From the NCBI GenBank assembly GCA_041485845.1, contig JBGPKH010000397.1, positions 1 to 8,231 of the forward strand: DNA of 8,231 nt. The letters run 5' to 3'. The notes under the pieces were generated by a model that saw nothing but the letters and a program-made list of their open reading frames with translations, made no database searches and was not told the origin of the DNA. The stretch comes from OMOG01 sp041485845. GTDB taxonomy: Bacteria; Acidobacteriota; Terriglobia; Bryobacterales; Bryobacteraceae. Shown here one piece after another: positions 5,056 to 8,231 of the stretch. A program made the translations under genes and the position numbers. Numbering within the stretch: position 1 is the stretch's first letter; each line of letters opens with the position of its first letter.

Positions 5056-6108
5056 ATGACCACGGTACTGATTCGCGGTGACGGCGTGGCTGCCTGTTGC
5101 TGTGCCCGTTTGCTGGAGCGGCCGGGACTGCACGCGGTAGTCGAGACTCTAGATCGGCCTAAAGTGCCGGCGGTCATGCTGAGCGAAGCGACACAAAAGC
5201 TTCTCAGGGACGTTTTCGAGCGGGAAGATTTGTTTGAGGGCCTCCCCCGGATTCACAAGCGGGTAGTGGCCTGGGGCGCGGATTCCAAGGCGCTGGCGCT
5301 GCCGCATTCGGCGATCGTGGTTTCCGAGCAAGCGCTCCTCGATCGCCTCGCCAAATATCGTGACAGCGGCGGTACCCAACCGCCGCGCAGGATGCCATCC
5401 CGGATGCCATCCTGCCCCACACCGGAGTGGACCATCCTGGCATCGCGTCCCTTGCCGGCGTCGGTGGAGCACCACTTTGGTTCACGAATCGGAACCGCTT
5501 GGAGCGTGAAGTTCAAGGCGGGACGGGATCCCCACACCTGTTGGGTGGAATCTCTCGATCGCGGATGGTTGTTTCTGCTGCCGGGCGAAGGACAAAACGG
5601 TTGGCTTCTTTCGGTGGGAGATACGTCCGAGCGGCTGCTGGGGCAAAGCCGCGTGGTCGCAGAGCAGATTGTGGAAACCGTTGCGGCCGCCGGGAGTTTC
5701 CACTGCTATCCTCGAATAACGGAACCTCTGTGCGGACCGGGTTGGCTGGCCTGCGGCACCGGCGCGGTGGGATTCGATCCGCTGTGCGGCGACGGCGCCG
5801 GATACGCTACCCGGGAAGCGATCCTGGGATCGGCGGTGGTCCGCGCAGCCGCGGCTGGTGCGGATGCCGACGCCGTGGCCGCTCACTACCGGGCGCGGCT
5901 GGTGGGAGGCTTCCAGCGGCACCTCGAGGTTTGCCGCCAGTTTTACGAGACGGGCGGCAGCGGACCGTGGTGGAACCAGGAGGCGGACTCATTGCGCCGG
6001 GGTTTGGATTGGTGCCGGGTGCAGTTGGATGGGGCGCCCGCATTTCGTTATCGGTTGAACGGGTTTGCACTCGAAGCTATCGATCAGGCTTCCGGCGCAG
6101 TAGAGTAG
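5056..6108 (+). CDS. FAD-dependent oxidoreductase, tryptophan-halogenase/LodB/QhpG-like
   Basis: A probable flavin monooxygenase-type protein of 350 residues. The N-terminus TVLIRGDGVAACCCARLLER (3-22) is a Rossmann strand-loop-helix of the form GxGxxA for FAD binding, with an unusual run of three Cys. The second FAD block, GTGAVGFDPLCGDGAGYATR (235-254), matches the 'GD....DPL.G.G...A' motif of the halogenase/monooxygenase superfamily. GWLFLLP (170-176) stands where halogenases have WxWxIP; the second Trp is Phe and the Ile is Leu, so chlorination is unlikely. LodB and QhpG, flavoproteins that mature quinone cofactors in amine oxidases, are the nearest idea for a role, but no partner oxidase is visible. 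The ATG at 5056 is the first start after in-frame stops, and the next ATG would lose the FAD motif. No ribosome binding site is visible. A phosphatase gene follows 5 bases later. Confidence 0.7.
   Translation: MTTVLIRGDGVAACCCARLLERPGLHAVVETLDRPKVPAVMLSEATQKLLRDVFEREDLFEGLPRIHKRVVAWGADSKALALPHSAIVVSEQALLDRLAKYRDSGGTQPPRRMPSRMPSCPTPEWTILASRPLPASVEHHFGSRIGTAWSVKFKAGRDPHTCWVESLDRGWLFLLPGEGQNGWLLSVGDTSERLLGQSRVVAEQIVETVAAAGSFHCYPRITEPLCGPGWLACGTGAVGFDPLCGDGAGYATREAILGSAVVRAAAAGADADAVAAHYRARLVGGFQRHLEVCRQFYETGGSGPWWNQEADSLRRGLDWCRVQLDGAPAFRYRLNGFALEAIDQASGAVE
5390..5413 (+). repeat. In-frame 12-bp tandem duplication in the flavoprotein gene
   Basis: GGATGCCATCCC and GGATGCCATCCT stand side by side (5390-5401, 5402-5413), encoding RMPS twice (residues 112-119). 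Each unit is nearly palindromic (GGATG-C-CATCC). The frame is kept. The site lies in a Pro/Arg-rich linker between conserved blocks, which probably tolerates length change. Confidence 0.75.
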
Positions 6109-6113
6109 TGGGA

Positions 6114-6617
6114 ATGAGGACAAATGCGTTTCGCTGGGTTTGGTTGTTGGCAGGGCTTCCCGTCTTGCTGGGAGCCGAGTCGGCGCAGACGGTAATTCTG
6201 GTGCGGCATGCCGAACGGGCCGGCGGTATGGCTCCGGAGGTTGGGTTGAGCAAGGCGGGACGATGCCGCGCCCAGGTGCTCACGGGGATGCTGGCCGATG
6301 CCGGCGTAACGCATATCTTCACCAGTGACGTGGTCCGCACGCAGCAGACCGCGGAGCCGCTGGCGAAGAAGCTCGGTCTCCGCCCGGAGGCGGTTGCGGG
6401 GAAGGACTACGACACCTTGATCGGTAAGCTGCGGGTGGCGGGTGGAGTGACGCTGGTGGTGGGGCACTCCAATACATTGCCCGAGATCATCAGCCGGCTC
6501 GGCGCGGGCACCGTGGCGCCGATCGCGGACAGCGACTACGACCGGTTGTTTGTGGTTACGATCACAGGGGGCCAGGCTTCGGTGGTGATGCTGCACTATT
6601 CGGGCTGCGGGCGATAG
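6114..6617 (+). CDS. Exported histidine phosphatase (phosphoglycerate-mutase-like, SixA-type size)
   Basis: A small branch-1 histidine phosphatase of 167 residues. Members remove phosphate through a phospho-histidine intermediate; substrates range from sugar phosphates to phosphoproteins and cannot be told here. Catalytic residues seen are LVRHAER with Arg31-His32, SDVVRTQQTA with Arg75, and VVGHSNT with His118. The first 20 or so residues, with WVWLLAGLPVLLGA (8-21), form a typical signal peptide with probable cleavage near Ala21, so it should act outside the cytoplasm. The frame is open far upstream, from 5427, but that part is a shadow of the flavoprotein. ATG 6114 follows the flavoprotein stop by 5 bases with a weak GTGGGA upstream, which suggests cotranscription and perhaps translational coupling. 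Its last 56 bases overlap the 3' end of the facing membrane-protein gene. Confidence 0.85.
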   Translation: MRTNAFRWVWLLAGLPVLLGAESAQTVILVRHAERAGGMAPEVGLSKAGRCRAQVLTGMLADAGVTHIFTSDVVRTQQTAEPLAKKLGLRPEAVAGKDYDTLIGKLRVAGGVTLVVGHSNTLPEIISRLGAGTVAPIADSDYDRLFVVTITGGQASVVMLHYSGCGR

Positions 6618-8121
6618 ACAGCAGGCAGATCGTACCTGCCAGCCAGGCGAGCCACAACGCGATGAGCAGCGGCGCGGAGACCGGCGGGTCCTTGAAGGCC
6701 GCGAGGCGGTGAAATACGCCGCTCAGACCCACTGACTGGAAATCGGCTATGTGCAGGGCGGCAATGGCGCCGTTGGGCTTGTGGCGAATCATGCCGGTGT
6801 AATAAGGGATGGCGACTGCGTGAACGGTGTACAGATCGAGCAAGCCGAGTAAGAGGACTCCCACGGGCGCCGCCCAACGATGGAACTGAGTCAGTCCGGC
6901 GACGCAGATTACCACTTCCGCGGCGACCACTGCGTACATATACCAGCCCATGGAACCCGGTAGTCCCTTACTGACATAGAGAAGCAGCACGTTGTAAAGT
7001 TGCCCGATCCAGAACGCGGCGTATATGGCGATCGGCCACCAGAGGAGGGGAGTGCGACGAGCACGCAGGAGGCCGAACGAGGCCGCGGCGATGAGCAGGT
7101 AGAAGACGTGGTACATCCAACTGCGGACCATGAGGGAACTCCAGCCTCCGAAGTAGATGTGGGAGAAGAGTATGGAGTCGATGGCTGTCATCCAGTTCAG
7201 GTGGGCGCCGCGGAGTAAGAGGGCTAGCGGGCTCAAGTCGCGCAGAAGCACTGACTCGCTGAGGCCCGACAACGTGCCGGTGGCCTGTAAGTTCCGCAGG
7301 TACCACCATGCGGAGACGAGAGCGGACACGAGCAGCGCGAGGGAGCCGGCCTTGAATCTGCGCCGGCAGACAAACAGCAGAAGGACAGCGGGGACCGCGC
7401 TGAGAAAATACGCCTTAGTGAGCAGGCCGAGGCCGAGGACGATACCGGCGCCGATCCCGGAGGGCCGATGGTCAAGTCCAATCCGGATCAAGAGCGTGAA
7501 TAACAAGACGCCCAGGCATTCGTTCCCCACGCGGGCGACGTCGATGGCAAACCCGGGCATGACGGCCGCGGCCGCGGCGCAGCAGAGTGCGATCCGGTTG
7601 TCGCGAAAGATCAGTTGGGCGATCTGGAACAGGATCGGAATTGCCAGGGAAGCGATCAGGATGCTACACCAGCGGACGATCATGACTTGCGCCGCGAGGG
7701 ATCGAGAGGTGAGCAGGCGGAGTATGGGGGCCATCATCCAGTAATAGAGCGGCGGCTGGAGCGCTTCATAGGCGGTCAGTCGGCCGGCGCCGGTTTCGCG
7801 GCTGATGGAGCGAAAATCGGCTTCGCGCCGCGCCCGGGCATCGGCGGGGAGGCTCCAGTAGGCGTCGTGGGTGAGGGACGGCGGCGGCAGAGCGCGGAGT
7901 TCCCAGGGGACGGGAGCCAGTTGCAGCGACGCCTCCACATCGCGGGGCACGGGTTGGTCACGCGCGACCAGCAGATCGCCGTGAAGAGCCATGGTGCGAA
8001 TGACGGAGAAGTGCGCCCACTCGTCGTAGCCTTCCCAGAGCGGGAGCATGGCCGCATAGAAGGCCAGGCGCGCGAGGAAGCAGGCCCAGACGAGGGCGAC
8101 GGGTGTGGCTCTGAGCGGCAC
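6562..8121 (-). CDS. Multi-spanning membrane glycosyltransferase-like protein (GT39/DUF2142-type)
   Basis: A 519-residue protein with about ten or more transmembrane segments and the layout of GT-C membrane glycosyltransferases, which use lipid-linked sugars. After the first helix (VALVWACFLARLAFYAAML, 8-26) comes WEGYDEWAHF (29-38), whose Asp33-Glu34 sits where these enzymes carry the catalytic acidic pair. EALQPPLYYWM (119-129) is the 'QPPLYY' block shared by GT39-like and DUF2142 proteins. Many helices follow, ending near LIALWLAWLAGTICLLSIAR, then a short Pro/Ser-rich tail lying in the 56-base overlap with the phosphatase gene. The start is GTG 8121-8119, with a clean GGAGAG 5 bases upstream. 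An ATG further upstream is in another frame. The sugar and acceptor are unknown, and no polysaccharide genes are seen in the window. Confidence 0.8.
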   Translation of the reverse strand: MPLRATPVALVWACFLARLAFYAAMLPLWEGYDEWAHFSVIRTMALHGDLLVARDQPVPRDVEASLQLAPVPWELRALPPPSLTHDAYWSLPADARARREADFRSISRETGAGRLTAYEALQPPLYYWMMAPILRLLTSRSLAAQVMIVRWCSILIASLAIPILFQIAQLIFRDNRIALCCAAAAAVMPGFAIDVARVGNECLGVLLFTLLIRIGLDHRPSGIGAGIVLGLGLLTKAYFLSAVPAVLLLFVCRRRFKAGSLALLVSALVSAWWYLRNLQATGTLSGLSESVLLRDLSPLALLLRGAHLNWMTAIDSILFSHIYFGGWSSLMVRSWMYHVFYLLIAAASFGLLRARRTPLLWWPIAIYAAFWIGQLYNVLLLYVSKGLPGSMGWYMYAVVAAEVVICVAGLTQFHRWAAPVGVLLLGLLDLYTVHAVAIPYYTGMIRHKPNGAIAALHIADFQSVGLSGVFHRLAAFKDPPVSAPLLIALWLAWLAGTICLLSIARSPNSAASPPKPGPL

Positions 8122-8126
8122 TGAGT

Positions 8127-8132
8127 CTCTCC
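8127..8132 (-). promoter_or_regulatory. Ribosome binding site deciding a GTG start
   Basis: On the minus strand this reads GGAGAG, 5 bases before the GTG at 8121-8119. It supports GTG as the start of the membrane glycosyltransferase-like gene; the codons before it in frame hold no ATG. Confidence 0.75.
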
Positions 8133-8189
8133 AGCAGCCATTATGGCGCGAGCCGGGGCCAAGCTAACGTCCAAGATAAGAAATCCAAC

Positions 8190-8202
8190 CCGGCGGAGCC
8201 GG
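8190..8202. repeat. Small GC-rich hairpin upstream of the membrane-protein gene
   Basis: CCGGC-GGA-GCCGG is a perfect 5-bp stem about 70 bases upstream of the GTG start at 8121. It may be part of the control region or a stray palindrome. I see no clear promoter in the 110 bases between the gene start and the window edge. Confidence 0.35.
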
Positions 8203-8231
8203 AACCGAACAGGGAGTGTGTATTTGACGGG

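Noticed and set aside
5427..6113. Upstream extension of the phosphatase frame
   Set aside because: It overlaps the flavoprotein in another frame and is Gly/Arg-rich noise. The signal peptide and short spacing mark the ATG at 6114 as the true start.
7615..8124. Plus-strand open frame opposite the membrane-protein gene
   Set aside because: It is antisense to a clear multi-helix protein, polar and low in structure, with no start signal.

Overview
The window is GC-rich, densely coded bacterial chromosomal DNA. The gene content suggests a soil-type, Gram-negative heterotroph: a binding-protein-dependent polyamine importer, two twin-arginine-type leaders, a family 39-like membrane glycosyltransferase and short GC-rich hairpin repeats with GAA/AAAG loops. 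An acidobacterial (Solibacter/Bryobacter-like) origin would fit, but this is an impression from sequence style, not a demonstrated placement. I see no rRNA, tRNA, CRISPR array, complete insertion sequence or phage gene.

Left edge (1-420, minus strand): the first 140 codons of an FMN-dependent alpha-hydroxy-acid dehydrogenase with a Tat-type leader, cut by the window edge. Next (421-807) is a mostly intergenic stretch with an AT-rich set of direct and inverted repeats. It also holds a 3'-terminal scrap of an MgtE-type magnesium transporter gene on the plus strand, with the rest of that gene absent.

Centre (808-4365, minus strand): a complete potA-potB-potC-potD operon for spermidine/putrescine import. 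Each gene's ATG overlaps the previous gene's TGA as ATGA, so the four are almost certainly translated in a coupled way. PotA energises transport, PotB and PotC form the channel, and PotD, a lipoprotein, captures the polyamine. A 23-bp inverted repeat lies just upstream of potA, and a perfect 9-bp-stem hairpin covers the potD stop codon.

Region 4366-5055: no intact gene. Coding-like stretches jump between the three plus frames and are interrupted by a GC-rich palindromic element. I read this as a decayed gene (about 4487-5027) of unknown family.

Right part (5056-6617, plus strand): a two-gene unit with a flavoprotein distantly like tryptophan halogenases and LodB/QhpG-type peptide-modifying monooxygenases, then, 5 bases later, an exported histidine phosphatase. 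Facing it (6562-8121, minus strand) is a multi-spanning GT39/DUF2142-like membrane protein whose 3' end overlaps the phosphatase gene by 56 bases. The last 110 bases are its upstream region.

Most of the window is recognisable. The items most worth a second look are the orphan flavoprotein beside a decayed gene, the shortened PotA regulatory domain, and the MgtE scrap.
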